Shown: piece by piece, positions 1 through 11,559 of the stretch
How the letters are laid out: every line of letters begins with the position of its first letter
Position numbering within the stretch: position 1 is the stretch's first letter
DNA from: Leptasterias polaris
Taxonomy: Eukaryota; Echinodermata; Asteroidea; Forcipulatida; Asteriidae
DNA: 64,000 nucleotides
Assembly (NCBI GenBank): GCA_037783415.1
Contig: JAZGTN010000169.1
Coordinates: 744,001 to 808,000 of the forward strand
Direction of reading: 5' to 3'
Program-made: the position numbers and the translations under genes
The notes under the pieces: model-generated
Told to the model about the DNA's origin: nothing
Seen by the model: only the letters and a program-made list of their open reading frames with translations
Database searches by the model: none

Positions 1-627
1 CACCTTCATTTTGTTATAATTTTATTTTTTTCAAGCCGAATAAAAAGTTTAGGGTCGTAAAGGGCTTGTTTCAAAAGTCTCAAAATCATGTCGGACGGAA
101 TTCGATAGAAAAACTTGCTACAATTTTTAGTTGAGGATTTTTGAACAAATGTTTTTGTATCAATGCTAATACACAGACTGTCAATAATGTCACAAAACAT
201 TTTCTTTCCAACTTAACAACTTTGTTTTCTTATTTTTGGACAAAACGTCAACATGTCGGACGGAATCGATAAAAATGGATCTTCTGGGATTTTGATAAAC
301 AAATTAAAATTTTATCAAAACTTAACAGAGTTTTCTTTACTCAGGTACCATATTAAGGTATCACAATTGCAAGTTTTATAGTTTGCTAATTAAATAGGTG
401 CAGTAGAATAAACATCATGTCGGACAGAATGGAACATGTCGGACGGAATTATGATGTTGACCACCCCAAAAAAATCACTGAACCCTAGTTTTTTTTATAT
501 CATTTTTAAGTAACTTGTGTGAGCTTACTATTTTGACATGAAAAAGAAAAAAATGCCTGGCCAATAACAAATTATGCTTGAAAGTTTGGAAAAAAATCCG
601 TCCGACATGCTTTCTTCTGTCCGACAT

Positions 628-1221
628 GGTCAAGAGTAAAATATGAGTTACACAAAGTTAAAACTATAAAAGACCATCAGGGCCAAATATTGAATTGAGT
701 ATTGAACATATTAAATGTTTGAAATTGCTGATAGGGCCTCAGGTTCACTTTAATTAGATAAGCTTGAAGTCTGGCTCAACAGTTTGAAGAACGATGAACA
801 GTGGGACGTCATTTTTCTTGCAGTGTGGGCAAAAATTGTGACACACGCAGTAATCAGTATGCAAACTACATGTAGGCTTTCGATATTTACCAAGCTTTGT
901 GTGTATGGGTCTACACTATTAAATGAAAAACATTGTATCAGATGTCTACTGTACAAACATTTACGTTACATTGAATTGTTGTTTCCTTAAAATAAAATAA
1001 AACAAGGTTAATGCTAAATAACATCATACGACAAAAACATCTTTAACAGAAACACTAGTGATAACCCACTAGTTAATTATAACGATCCGAGGATCCGAGG
1101 ATGGTCATGTTGGGTTCACTTGCGTACATGTGCATACTGTACCTATTTTGTTATTTCTCTCATTTTCTATCATGTACTTTTATGTTCATTCACTACATGT
1201 ATGCCATCACTCTGTAGTCTA
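628..1221. other. AT-rich DNA, nothing recognised
   Basis: There is no coding signal and no repeat boundary that I can define. The short open frames have no composition bias or splice context. Confidence 0.4.
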
Positions 1222-1606
1222 TTAAAGGCACTGAACATGTTTGGTAATTATCAAAGACCAGTATTGTCACTCGGTGTATCCCAACATATGCATAAAATAA
1301 CAAACCTGTGAAAATTTGGGCTGAATCGGTCATCGAAGTTGCAAGAAAATAAAGACAGAAAAAACACCCTTTTTTTTGCACAATTTTGTGTGCTTTCAGA
1401 TGCTAATAAAAGGCTTCATGCAAGAAGTCTTTTATTATTTTAGTGAGAAATTACCTCTTTCTCAAAAACTACGTTACTTCAGAGGGAGTGGTTTCTCACA
1501 ATGTTTTATACTATCAACAGCTCTCCATTGCTGGTAACCAAGTAAGTTTTTATGATAATACTGTATATATTTTGAGTAATGTACCAAACGTGTTCAGTGC
1601 CTTTAA
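1222..1606 (+). mobile_element. Family A MITE, copy 1 (TTAA target duplication)
   Basis: A 385-bp element with TTAA at both borders. Its inverted ends read AAAGGCACTGAACA on the left and TGTTCAGTGCCTTT on the right. It has no coding capacity. The inside carries the segment AACAAACCTGTGAAAATTTG, which is shared with family B. TTAA duplications are known for piggyBac and Kolobok transposons; which enzyme moves this family is not shown by the sequence. Confidence 0.85.
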
Positions 1607-3393
1607 TGCATATCTTGATTCAAAAGTAAATTTCACTTGATTGAAATCTGCCTCACTCATCAGAGTTGATGCTCTTGAAAATGAGTGGAGAAGGAGATTT
1701 GGTGAGTTTGTAGAAGATATCATCCTTGTCAACCCATGATTCGTCACTGGTGTTTCTGTTGATGTTTTTGTTGATTCCATTTTGCTGGAGGAAGTCAAGT
1801 TTGGCTTTGCCTGACTAAATGATCATACCAATGTACCAATACAAGAAACACTCAAAGTAAACAGCATACATTGACCAACTACAAGTGGGATGCTACATGT
1901 ACATTAGATTCACCCTTGTCACAGGTTGTTGGTGTCGTATCGTCAACCTGAGAATCTGTGGAGTTCTGAACACTGTAATCTATTTCACGGAAAGGTACAC
2001 ATGTATAGTGTGTGCATCTGCAGTGTTACATGTGTTCCCCTGGGGACTTATTGTATAGAACTTCAGAAGAACTTTGTCTTTCTTCACCAACTGTTCAACA
2101 TACCTCACTTTCTTGTTCCAGGAATTGGAACTGAAGGGGGTATTATCAATGTAGTTAAGTGACCAAAATTATTTGTCATCCTTAGTGGTCTGTGCAGTAT
2201 GTCAAATGGCAGATACACAAGTGTGCGCTTAAAATTCAAAACACAATAGGCCTAAAAGCACATGTGCTTTCACATGTGCTTCAACATGTACTATGTATGT
2301 GCTGTACATGACAAGTGGGTAAATCTCTATCAATCTGGGGAGTCAAATGCCTGTGTGAGTTGTGTGTTATATTGAACATTATGATGCTGGACCATCTTGT
2401 CTGTTTAGAAAACACTGGGTTGTGACTGTGTGACATTAACCAAATAATCATGTCGGACGGAATACTACATAATGAGGGCTTAATTTCTTTTAGGGTAAAT
2501 AAATTAACAAAACATGTGTTTTATTGTATTTAAAACTTTCAAAATTCATCTGTTCTTTTCAAGTTCACTTTCTTAAAGGGTTGTTTTGTTGTACACCAAA
2601 TATTTTTCTCTGGGTGAAGCTTTTTGGGGTGAGCACAAACACACAATTCCATCCGACATGCACAGTTCCGTCCGACATGCGCAAATCATGTCGGATGGAA
2701 AATATTTCCCAATGCTATATTTTTTGGGGAAAACAATTGAACCTTAAAATATTTGATTTAAATTATTGCTTGTGCTGTTTATTGATAGTTGACAACAATT
2801 TCACTTTTATTTTACCAAGATCAAATTTGATTTTTTTTTTTTAGGAATCTGGAACATGTCGGACGGAAATTTAAGACTTGAAAATCTCTTATTTGAGTAA
2901 AAAAATAATTGTTACACTGGAAAAAGTTGTAACATGCATATTAAATTGGCGGATGGGTCCAAAGTTATTATTTTCATGGGGAAAGAACAAATTCAGCACA
3001 TTGCTTGCTTTCCATTCAAGGGTATTTTTACTTACTGCAAAAATTCCGTCCGACATGCATCTTTTTATCAAACCCTTTATTTATTTAAACTTTTTTTAAG
3101 GACTTATTTATTAATTTTTTTTTTCATATTTGTAAAATTAGGGATATTACCTTCAAATATAAACATAGGAAATTATTGGATAGAGCTTTTCAATTTTTGA
3201 CTGTTTGGGTGACCACTTTTGAAACATGCCCTAAAGTTCCAGGTCGGTCGGGTAAACATGAAAAAGAATTTTGTTGGGGTGGCTTTTACCTTTTTGAAAG
3301 ATAAATATTGTACAATATATACTTATTTTAAATAAAATCCCATCTGTTTTGGAAAATATAATGTTGGTTGTTAAAATAATAGTCTTTTCTTAA
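1607..3393. other. Unique-looking AT-rich DNA holding the right half of the 13-mer cluster
   Basis: Apart from the 13-mer copies from 2450 to 3056, I see no gene or repeat edges. Open frames such as 2524-2844 are low-complexity AT-rich sequence without splice context. Confidence 0.4.
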
Positions 3394-3989
3394 TTATATA
3401 GTAGTGTTCGAGGTTTGTATACATGTGCACTGCCCGAAAATGATGCTGATCAAGTTTTTGTACAAAATGATATTGGGCCACCAAATTTTCTGGCGGGCCA
3501 GTAACTTTTTTTTTCTACTGTCCCTGCGGGCTAGTGAGCAATGAAGTTTAATTTTGACCCCTGAAAATGTGTTGTCTACGGGAGCATTTAGAAAGGGCAC
3601 CAAGGCCAAGATCGTAAATACAATGAACAACTCCAGTCAAACTGAATTGGCCTGTACCTTGTCACTTCGCTATTCATCAATTGTATTGTACCATTGTCCT
3701 TTCAACCAATGTTCCAGTATCACGAGCAAAGTAATCAAATATTACCCTGTGAAAATTATGGTATTTCAAGTTGTATTTATATACCGCTTAGTTCTGCGCA
3801 ATCGTACATTCTAAATTGTTGTAAGTCCATTTATTTTCTTATATTATTCCTCTACGTAAAAACGTTATTTATCCGTGTTTCCATATATGTCTACCTTATG
3901 ACTACGTCATTGTACGTCATTGTAAATTTGCTACTGTGTATTATCTATCTGTGTATATTATTTTCTATAGTAGATGTTCATGTGCTCTT
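3394..3989. other. Repeat-derived DNA, poorly resolved
   Basis: Bases 3470-3560 carry phrases such as GGGCCAGTAAC that recall family C. Bases 3585-3610 carry a GGGCACCAAGGCCA phrase that recurs near 34750 and 36300. No element borders can be set. Confidence 0.3.
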
Positions 3990-4066
3990 TGTAATGCCGA
4001 CATACTGAATTTCCTTATGGACCAATAAAATTAATCTGAATCTGATCTGAATGAATCTGAATCAGG
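3990..4066 (+). mobile_element. 3' tail of a non-LTR retrotransposon
   Basis: The phrase GGACCAATAAAATTAATCTG is followed by repeated TGAATC units. This is the form of a LINE 3' end. A related tail in the opposite orientation lies near 52915-52960. No coding part is recognisable upstream. Confidence 0.4.
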
Positions 4067-4240
4067 GCAACAGAGGCCATGGCCTCTGTGTTGTTGAATT
4101 ATACATGTAGGCCTTCTAATGACCCAGACCTACCCTTTATGTGTAGTGCTTCATTACAGGTTTGGGATATGGAGGGTTAATCTGTCTAACCCACCAGGCA
4201 CAAAGAGCCAGGAAGAGGTGAACAGGGATTGAACTTAATA

Positions 4241-4990
4241 TAAAGCCGTGTTCCCATTGGACTTTTTCTTCCGCGGCCACGCGGTAAGTTACCGCAACTG
4301 GATTTTAGTGTAATTCTACCGTGCGTTCCCACCTGGACTTAAATTCCGCGACGGAACAGTTAACTTGCTGTTCGAAACTGGCAGAATGTCACACATCGCG
4401 GGCGCTGTGCAGTCACCTTTGACCTAAGCAGGATATGACTTGCCTGTGACGTAGTTTTCTCGCGTTGAATTCATCAGCATTTTCACGTTCATCTAGTCCA
4501 ATTAAACTCCTCACAAAATCGATCAAATCTGCCATGTTTCTAACCACATTGTGCACAGTAGCGAAACTACAGCAACTGGACGAGATTGAAAAGGCGCTGA
4601 GCGTTGTTTTTGTAATGCATGCTAAATGTACACACGCTGCCATCAGTGCAAACGAGACAGGGAACCATACTACCATTTTCGCGCGCCCTGTGTATAGTTG
4701 TGTCGTATACAGGAAGTGGTGTTGTTTGTATAGCGTTTTACATCGTGGTCGCGGTAGGTTTACAGCGCGGAGCGTTCCCATTGGACATTTTAGCGGCCCT
4801 GTTAAGTTACCGTGGCTGAGCGGAAGTCTTCCGCGACCTCTTTCGGCCTGTTAGTTTTACTTACATCACGGTCGCGATAAGTTGACAGGGAGGTCAGTCT
4901 ACCATGCGTTCCCATTGGATTTAATTTTGCAATTCTACAGAAAAGTCGCGGTACTTTAGCAAAAATAAGTCCAATGGGAACACGGCTTTA
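4241..4990. mobile_element. Family D TIR element, copy 1
   Basis: About 750 bp with inverted ends TAAAGCCGTGTTCCCATTGG and CCAATGGGAACACGGCTTTA. The inside is GC-richer than its surroundings and repeats the phrase that marks its ends. Overlapping open frames at 4413-4854 on both strands lie wholly inside and look non-coding. Copies 2 and 3 at 32469 and 34161 share the end motif with G for C (TTCGCATTGG). Confidence 0.75.
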
Positions 4991-5062
4991 GACACATGTA
5001 AAGAATGATAGCATTCATGAAGGATACAATGTAAGGGTACATTGTACACTGTACATGTACAA

Positions 5063-5432
5063 CAGGGCTCAAATTTTACACTGGACCACAGGCCCAAGGC
5101 CAGTAATTTTAGTGTTGGGCCAGTAAACTTATGACCTAACAAGTCCGATGGTATTGTGTTTTTCAATTGAATAACAGAAACAAATTATGTTCAAGTGTTG
5201 ACTTTGGGTCTGATAAATTATCTTTCAATGCTATGAGTAATCAAGTATACTCTTCTCTTACTTGTCTCAGTTCGGGTTCATATAAAAGCAGTCAAATGCA
5301 TGTTTAACTGTGTCAGCAATTTTTTGTATTAACATTTTGAATCTGGTCTTGTAAAAAATTGTCTGGTCCAGTAAAGGTTTTGAGCTACAAGCCCTGTAGT
5401 CTTGTGGATTTTCTCCCCAAATTCGAGCCCTG
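5063..5432 (+). mobile_element. Family C MITE, copy 1
   Basis: A 370-bp element with inverted ends CAGGGCTCAAATTT and AAATTCGAGCCCTG. The 5'-CAGGG start resembles hAT termini, but I find no 8-bp target duplication here. A copy of exactly the same length, in the opposite orientation, is at 33242-33611. Confidence 0.75.
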
Positions 5433-6260
5433 TTCAATCCTGCATGGCAATACAAGTAACAATAGTCATTATTAGAGACTCTGCACACTTTGTATTGATT
5501 CAATGATAACAAGGTAATGATTAAATTGTCAACCTTCACTGAACCTCATGACATGATCTGAGAGTCATTTGACAACTGATTGCACAAGACTGTCAAACAG
5601 GTAGCAGCTTGAAGGACAAAATATTATCTTTGTAAAGTTGTATCTACATATGTGTACATGTATTCTGTTCTAATTCAATTTTAGATTTTATTTTTTAAAT
5701 TTGTGTACACAAGAAAACAGGGCCCAATTTCCTGGCAATCATTTAAATTGAGCTTGTATTTGAATGATTAATCAGTCATTCAATATTTTAAACTGTCCAT
5801 GCTTGATTGATCAATCAATAGCCAGATAACCAACCAATTAACCAATTTATCAATCAGTCCTTCAACCCATAGGGTGATCAATAAATAGTTTTTTGTTAAT
5901 CAATCATTGAGTCATTTAATCAATTTATCTGTCAATATTTCAAACTGAACATGTTTGAATGACCAATCAAAAATCTCATAACCAACTAACTCATTAATCA
6001 ATTGACATGATTGATCAATAAGTTATTCAATCAACAGCTCATCAATAAGACAATCAATCAGTTAATCAACCAATCTATAATAGCCGTCAATATTTCAAAT
6101 TGAAAAACATATTTTTCCAGCCAATTTATCAAGCAGTCAATCATTTAAATTGAGCTTGTATTTGAATGATTAATCAGTCATTCAATCGATAGGCTGATCA
6201 ATAAAGCAATCAATCGTTAATCAATCAATCAACCAACAAATGTCAAATTTATCAAACAAA
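5433..6260. repeat. Degenerate ATCA/TCAA-rich low-complexity tract
   Basis: From about 5740 to 6250 the sequence is dominated by interrupted ATCAATCA, CAGTCATTCAAT and CAACCAAT words. A 40-bp phrase beginning AATCATTTAAATTGAGC occurs at 5738 and again at 6138. It is an old, diverged simple repeat. Nothing is seen in 5433-5740. Confidence 0.6.
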
Positions 6261-6894
6261 ATACATACTGCCAGAGCTCCCATCAGCCATTGCTGGGATC
6301 ACACCTGTTACGAATAACATACTGGTTAAGAACTAAGTGCAGCCATGCCACGCCACTAAGTTTTCAGCAAGCATTCAGATATTATATTCAACATAATTTT
6401 TCTTCAAAAGCTTGATCCTTGGGAAGCTGCACTCAACCCATAAAAACTTCTTGGAAGTTTGGTTAAAAAAAAAAAAAATCACACATTCAGACCCTTTTGA
6501 AATCAGCAGTCAGTACTTGTATCATTGAGCACATAATGTCAGCTGCCATGGCTACACGTAAAATGCCTCACAGTCTTACCCCCCCCCCCCCAAAAAAAAA
6601 CCCCAATCCTCTTGATTTCAGTCCCAATCCTCTTGATTTCAGTCCCAAACTCCCAGGCCCAAAATTAAACGGAGGCCACAGAGGTGGACTCTGTTGCCCT
6701 GGTTTCTGCCTTGATGCCCCTTCAAAAGTCTCCCATAGACTTTAAGATTACCCAATGGAAATGCCCTTTGCAATATTAAAATGGCCTTGCCCTCTCAGAG
6801 ATGAAGTCCTCGGCCTGAATTCCAATAGCACAGCTCAAAAGGCGTATCTCAGACAATCTTTATTTTGGGGAACAATGAGGAAGTTGCTAGGCCT

Positions 6895-7151
6895 GGGCCC
6901 AATTTCATGGCTCTGCTTACCGCCGAATTCTGCGCTTGCAATCACCAGTCTCCGCTTACCGAGCAAGCGCCGAATTTCTGCGCTACATGTAGCTGTTTAA
7001 GCGTAGAATGCCTAGTAACGTGGACTACGCACGCGCAGAAGCAAAAATTCCCTGCTAACCCGTGAAATACGCTTGACGTAAGCGCAGAATTCCCTGCTTC
7101 CGTAAGCGCCGATTCTTTGCTTACGGTAAGCAGAGCCATGAAATTGGGCCC
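6895..7151. mobile_element. 257-bp MITE with 28-bp perfect TIRs
   Basis: Bases 6895-6922 and 7124-7151 are exact reverse complements, starting GGGCCCAATTTCATGGC. The inside repeats words such as GCTTACCG, GCGCAGAA and CGTAAGCG. There is no coding capacity and no obvious target duplication. Confidence 0.85.
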
Positions 7152-7433
7152 AGCTGACATCAATGCTACCCATGTAAAACCAAGTATGCAAGATGCATCA
7201 TGTAAAAAATATGCAGTAGCTACTTGGTGGATGCACGGTACAATTTGTCAATGGCTATTGGCCCCTTATGTGTTGTATGCACACATTGAATAGTTTTTCA
7301 GCTGTAAGGCTATACAATAGGCCCTTTTAAAAACCATGGCTTTGGCTTAAGATTGAGCTTGGCTTTGGCTTTGTCAATAATTTTGAAAAAGTGCACTTTT
7401 GGTCAGGACAGTTCCCAATCTGGAGCCCAAGCC

Positions 7434-7810
7434 ATAAAGGTAAATTATACAGGATTGGCAGAGCTGACAAAATAATCACAGACAGTGTTTATGTTTTGTG
7501 TAATCAACCACATACATGAAATAACAAACCTGTGAAAATTTGATCTCAATTGGTCATCGAGGTTACGAGAAAATAGTGAAAAGAGACCTTACATGTACAT
7601 GTATGTGTTTTCTGTTTTTCAAACATGGAGTTTATTATCGCGCGCGATAAAAACTATTGTTTTACTCATTTCTCAGAAACGATAGCATTTTAGGCAGAAA
7701 TATTTTAAGGAACCCTTTCTACCATTACTTACTTTAAATCATGTAAGTTATGTGTGAATCTGTGAACATTAGTGTTTTTCGATCTTACCAATAGTGTACA
7801 GGGCCTTTAA
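7434..7810 (+). mobile_element. Family B MITE, copy 1
   Basis: About 377 bp ending in GGGCCTTTAA, with a left border of ATAA (a decayed TTAA). It contains the alternating stretch TCGCGCGCGATAA, the phrase CATTTCTCAGAAACGATAGC and the core shared with family A. Copies 2 and 3 lie at 37805 and 63605. Confidence 0.8.
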
Positions 7811-7950
7811 ACTGTAGTTTAACAAAAAAGAACTAATTTAACTTGTACCATATCAGGCATGACATTTGGTCCTTTGGAAAAAAGTAGGAACATTTTGGGG
7901 TTTTGAGCACGAGGGCTGCCATACTTGTTCATTGATGTTAGTTGCATGGT

Positions 7951-8318
7951 TTAAAGGCACTGAGGTTTGGTAATTATCAAAGACCAGTATTGTCACTCGA
8001 TGTATCCCTACAAATGCATAAAATAACAAACCTGTGAAAATTTGGGCTCAATCGGTCATCGATGTTGCAAGAAAATAAAGAAAAAATACCCTTTTGCACA
8101 ATTTTGTGTGCTTTCAGATGCTAATAAAAGGCTTCATGCATGAAGTCTTTTATTATTTTAGTGAGAAGTTACCTCTTTCTCAAAAACTACGTTACTTCAG
8201 AGGGAGTGGTTTTTCACAATGTTTTATACTATCAACAGCTCTACGTTGCTAGTTACCAAGTAAGTTTTTATGCTAATATATATTTTGAGTAATTACCAAA
8301 CGTGTACAGTGCCTTTAA
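7951..8318 (+). mobile_element. Family A MITE, copy 2
   Basis: Bordered by TTAA at 7951-7954 and 8315-8318, in the same orientation as copy 1. The left TIR is slightly shortened (AAAGGCACTGAGG). It is non-coding. Confidence 0.85.
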
Positions 8319-8440
8319 CATGTTTAATCAACTTTTCAGGCTAATTAATCACAACAATATTCTTCATCTCGATGCAAAAATTAACATCTATTAAATCGTT
8401 GCAGTACCCTCTGCTAAGGATTCGAACTGTCTCTAGCCAT

Positions 8441-8615
8441 CGGGCTAGCTTGGTGGTCTAGTTGTAAGACTTTTCTGCTCTAGCAATGCAAAGGTCGTGA
8501 GTTCGAATCCCACCCGAGTGATTTGCCTGTGGGATTTTTTCACAGAACTCGGGTAAAGTACTGAGTATACAGTGCTTTAAAACACACATCGGTGTAATGG
8601 TAATAACCAAATTAT
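8441..8615 (+). mobile_element. tRNA-derived SINE
   Basis: A Pol III-type head at about 8445-8517 has an A-box-like TGGTCTAGTTGTAAGAC and a B-box-like GGTCGTGAGTTCGAATCC. It is followed by a non-tRNA body with a short inverted pair (GCCTGTGGG and CACAG) and the phrase CTGAGTATACAGTGCT. Weak stem pairing argues against a functional tRNA gene. Confidence 0.7.
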
Positions 8616-8669
8616 AATTAACCACAGCTTTTCTGATTTTTCCAAGGGTAAAGGAATACCTACCAACTT

Positions 8670-8991
8670 GAGATGCCTGATGCACCACCATTGGCTTCGT
8701 CCGTTGATGAACCACACAGTCAGCATTGCACGAAAACTTACATAAAGCCTTCTGCCCCTCCAGATAACACTCCGGGGATGGGTTATGGGATGGCGATGCC
8801 AGGTTCTGGTCCACCTGAGTGGCCACCCGCTCTAATTCCCCTCGTAGCGTCAGACCCTCTCGTGCCAGAGATTTGGTCTCATCCGATAGGACCTTCATTT
8901 GTTCTGTGAGCACCTGAACAGATTGAAGAATCAGGGTGTCTGATTCGGAGAGGTCACTCCCACAGTCGGTGTCCATGTCGATATAATGCAT
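8670..8991 (-). CDS. Possible coiled-coil ORF fragment, unrecognised
   Basis: The minus-strand frame begins MHYIDMDTDCGSD at 8991 and stays open into the SINE. Residues about 15-60 have hydrophobic spacing and charge typical of a coiled coil (LILQSVQVLTEQMKVL). A coiled coil at the start of an ORF is known in LINE ORF1 and LTR-element gag proteins, so a retrotransposon remnant is one reading and a host exon another. The SINE joins the 3' end without a clear splice donor. I do not recognise the protein. The part of the frame below about 8620 is SINE read-through and was left out. Confidence 0.25.
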
Positions 8992-8999
8992 AGTGAGGA

Positions 9000-10297
9000 A
9001 AAACTATGCTCAGACTAACACGATGCTTTGATCCTCAATGCAGAAGTCACCAGTCATTCAATCAAACGTAAAGATCCTGAGTCCTGACATGAGGTTGTTT
9101 CCACTGAAATTTAATTAAGAGTTACAATGTAGTTGTCCAAGATTATGCAGGACATTTTCTTTCATGAGAAAATTAAAGAAAATCAATGACAGATGCTGTC
9201 CTAAGGCTAGTATGCGGTCTGCGAACCATATGGCACTGGTATTCACGAACTTTGATGTCTCAATTAAATCGTAGTCTGGTGAAGATACTTAATAAAAAAA
9301 TTCACTCAGACATGTCAGAACACTTACACAATATGCATTTTGAGTTGTTTGCAGAGTTCAACTGTTCTGGATTCCTGCAATTTAAAGATGGGAAGGCTGT
9401 AGCTGGCTGTGCTTCAAAAAAGGTCCACCTTACCGTCGTTAGCGAGAAAGACAACGTGAATTGAAATCACTGTAAGATTTCATTGGAAAGTTGCTATCAA
9501 TACTATTTTCACACACATTTATGGAATTCGCAGGTTTCAGTGCTGGAACTTGTGTAAAGTTGATCATGAATGATTCATGAGTTGGCTACATCTGTTCGCA
9601 TTGGTTATTTTCCATTGGTTGCTGCCTGGCTGCCTCTGCTGACAACCTTGTGTTTTTTTATCATGAATGATTCATGAGCTGGGATCATTTGTTCACCATT
9701 GGTCATTTCCCATTGGTTGCTGCCTTCCTTTGCTGATTGGTGATAGTTGTTTCCTGGTTGCTTTTGAGTGGCTGAGTGTTTCAGTTGTACATGCTGTAAG
9801 CAGTTACGCTGAACTCTGCAGAATTAGATAAAATACATTTTTAAGCTACATGTATTAATATTTACACAAGTATACAAATGTTAAAAAGTAAAAGAATATT
9901 TTAAAATTATTACAATTTACAATGCAAGGATCTATTTTAAACCAGTAGGCCTATACAAATATAACATGTTTTTTTGGGGGTGCAAAATCAATAATTACAT
10001 GTTGCTCCCCAAGGTATTGGTTTTGGACAAACTAGTTCCTGGGGTGAATCCAAGAGACTTTGTTTGTTAACTTCTAATAATGAGTGGAGCTATAAACAAC
10101 TAGTCCAACTGACCCTGTTCTTTACATGTTATGAATACAAGCTCAAATCCAAATTCAATCAACAATTGTGGTGGGTGTGGGTAAATTAATCAAATTTAAG
10201 TTAACTTGTTACCAAGATTGTTCAAATCTAACTCGCACATTTTATTATTGGAATATGAGCCGAGTTTGTCAGTGTCAATAGAATCTTTCCAATCCTT
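9000..10297. other. Non-coding DNA with a small imperfect tandem duplication
   Basis: Bases 9561-9657 and 9658-9750 are diverged copies of a ~97-bp unit. Each contains the near-palindrome TCATGAATGATTCATGA (9564-9580, 9661-9677) and the phrase CCATTGGTTGCTGCC. The rest shows no gene. Confidence 0.5.
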
Positions 10298-10655
10298 TTA
10301 AAGGCAGGGTGTACTTTTGGTAATTACTCCAAAAGTTAATTATCATAAAACTTACTTGGTAAAGAGCACTGGAGTGCAGTTGATATTTTAAAACATTGCT
10401 CGAAACAATCCCCTTTGAAGTAAAGTAGTTAGAAAAAGAGGTAGCCCCAAAAAATTGAATCCGAGGAGGGCGTCAGGCATAGACTTTCTCAAGCATTTGA
10501 AAGCACACAATTCTATGCAACAAGCGTGTTTTTTCTTTCATTATTTTCTTGCAACTTTGATGTCCAACTGAGTGCAATTTTTAACAGGTTAGTTACAGTG
10601 TATGTTACGCATCAAGTGAGGAAACTTCACCAATTACCGAAAGTATAATTTCTTT
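10298..10655 (-). mobile_element. Old, diverged family A MITE
   Basis: It starts at TTAA followed by AGGCAGGGTGTACTTTTGG and runs opposite to copy 1. Diagnostic phrases survive (ACTTACTTGGTAA, GTTTTTTCTTTC, TTTTCTTGCAAC). The right TIR is decayed and abuts the next copy directly. Confidence 0.6.
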
Positions 10656-11029
10656 GATACTCTGAACATGTTTTGTAATTGTCAAAGACCAGTATTCTCA
10701 CTTGGTGTATCCCAACATAATGCATAAAATAACAAACCTGTGAAAATTTGGGTTCAATTGGTCATTGAAGTTGCAAGAAAATGATGAAAGAAAAAACACC
10801 CTTGTTGTACAAATTAGCATGCTTTCAGATAGGAATAAAAGGCTTCTGGCCAGAAGTCTTTTATTATTTTAGTGAGAAATTACCTCTTTCTCAAAAACTA
10901 CGTTACTTCAGAGGGAGTCGTTTCTCACAGTGTTTTATACTATCAACAGCTCTCCGTTGCTCGTTACCAAGTAAGTTTTTATGCTAATATATATTTTGAG
11001 TAATTACCAAACGTGTACAGTGCCTTTAA
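10656..11029 (+). mobile_element. Family A MITE, copy 3
   Basis: The left TIR is mutated (GATACTCTGAACATG). The right end is intact, ending GTGCCTTTAA with TTAA at 11026-11029. The body matches copy 6 closely. Confidence 0.75.
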
Positions 11030-11559
11030 ACCAGATACAACTAGATTACACTGCAACTAGCTCAAATCGCATTGACCACAAATGTCACCACCAAAAAACT
11101 AAACAAATATTACCAATGACGAATTTGATACAGGTATTTACACTGATCTAGACATTTCTGATTACGAACAATACAATGTAAATATCGCTCAGTAGATTGT
11201 GAAATTTTAACCAACCACAGAAAGAAAAAAAATTGCATGATTTTGAACAATTTCAAAAATGTTGGTGGAAAGAAATGTCTGTTTTCAATGAAAATAATAC
11301 TGGCGGAAAACAATTAAAAGTTGTATGTGTTTGATAAATTGGGTGACGTATTTCAAAATTGAAATGTCACCTGGAATTTTCCAAAGTTGCCCGAGTACAA
11401 AGTCAAAGCCAGGAAAAGCTGCTGAAAACTCCTTATCAGGGACATGTAATCAGTCAACTCAATTAATGTAAAAATCCAAATTTGGGGTGAGTGGGTGGGT
11501 CAAGACAATTTAACAAAAATTAAACCGTGATTTTATCCGGAATGGCCCCTAACATTAAA
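11030..11559. other. Nothing recognised
   Basis: AT-rich DNA with short open frames only; no repeat borders or splice-flanked frames are seen. Confidence 0.4.

Larger units (their letters stand above)
88..3056. repeat. Dispersed 13-mer cluster, consensus ATGTCGGACGGAA
   Basis: Twelve copies of ATGTCGGACGGAA or its reverse complement, each with at most one mismatch. Plus-strand copies start at 88, 253, 417, 436, 2450, 2688 and 2856. Minus-strand copies start at 596, 615, 2647, 2666 and 3044. Three same-strand pairs (417/436, 596/615, 2647/2666) are exactly 19 bp apart. The DNA between copies is AT-rich and shows no repeated unit, so this is not an ordinary tandem satellite. A family A MITE sits in the copy-free gap between 630 and 2440. 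I saw no further copy elsewhere in the window. Function is unknown; protein-binding sites or the ends of a very degenerate repeat are both possible. Confidence 0.8.

Noticed and set aside
4413..4854. Overlapping plus and minus frames of 122 and 129 codons
   Set aside because: They are wholly inside family D element copy 1, with no homologous frame in copies 2 and 3.
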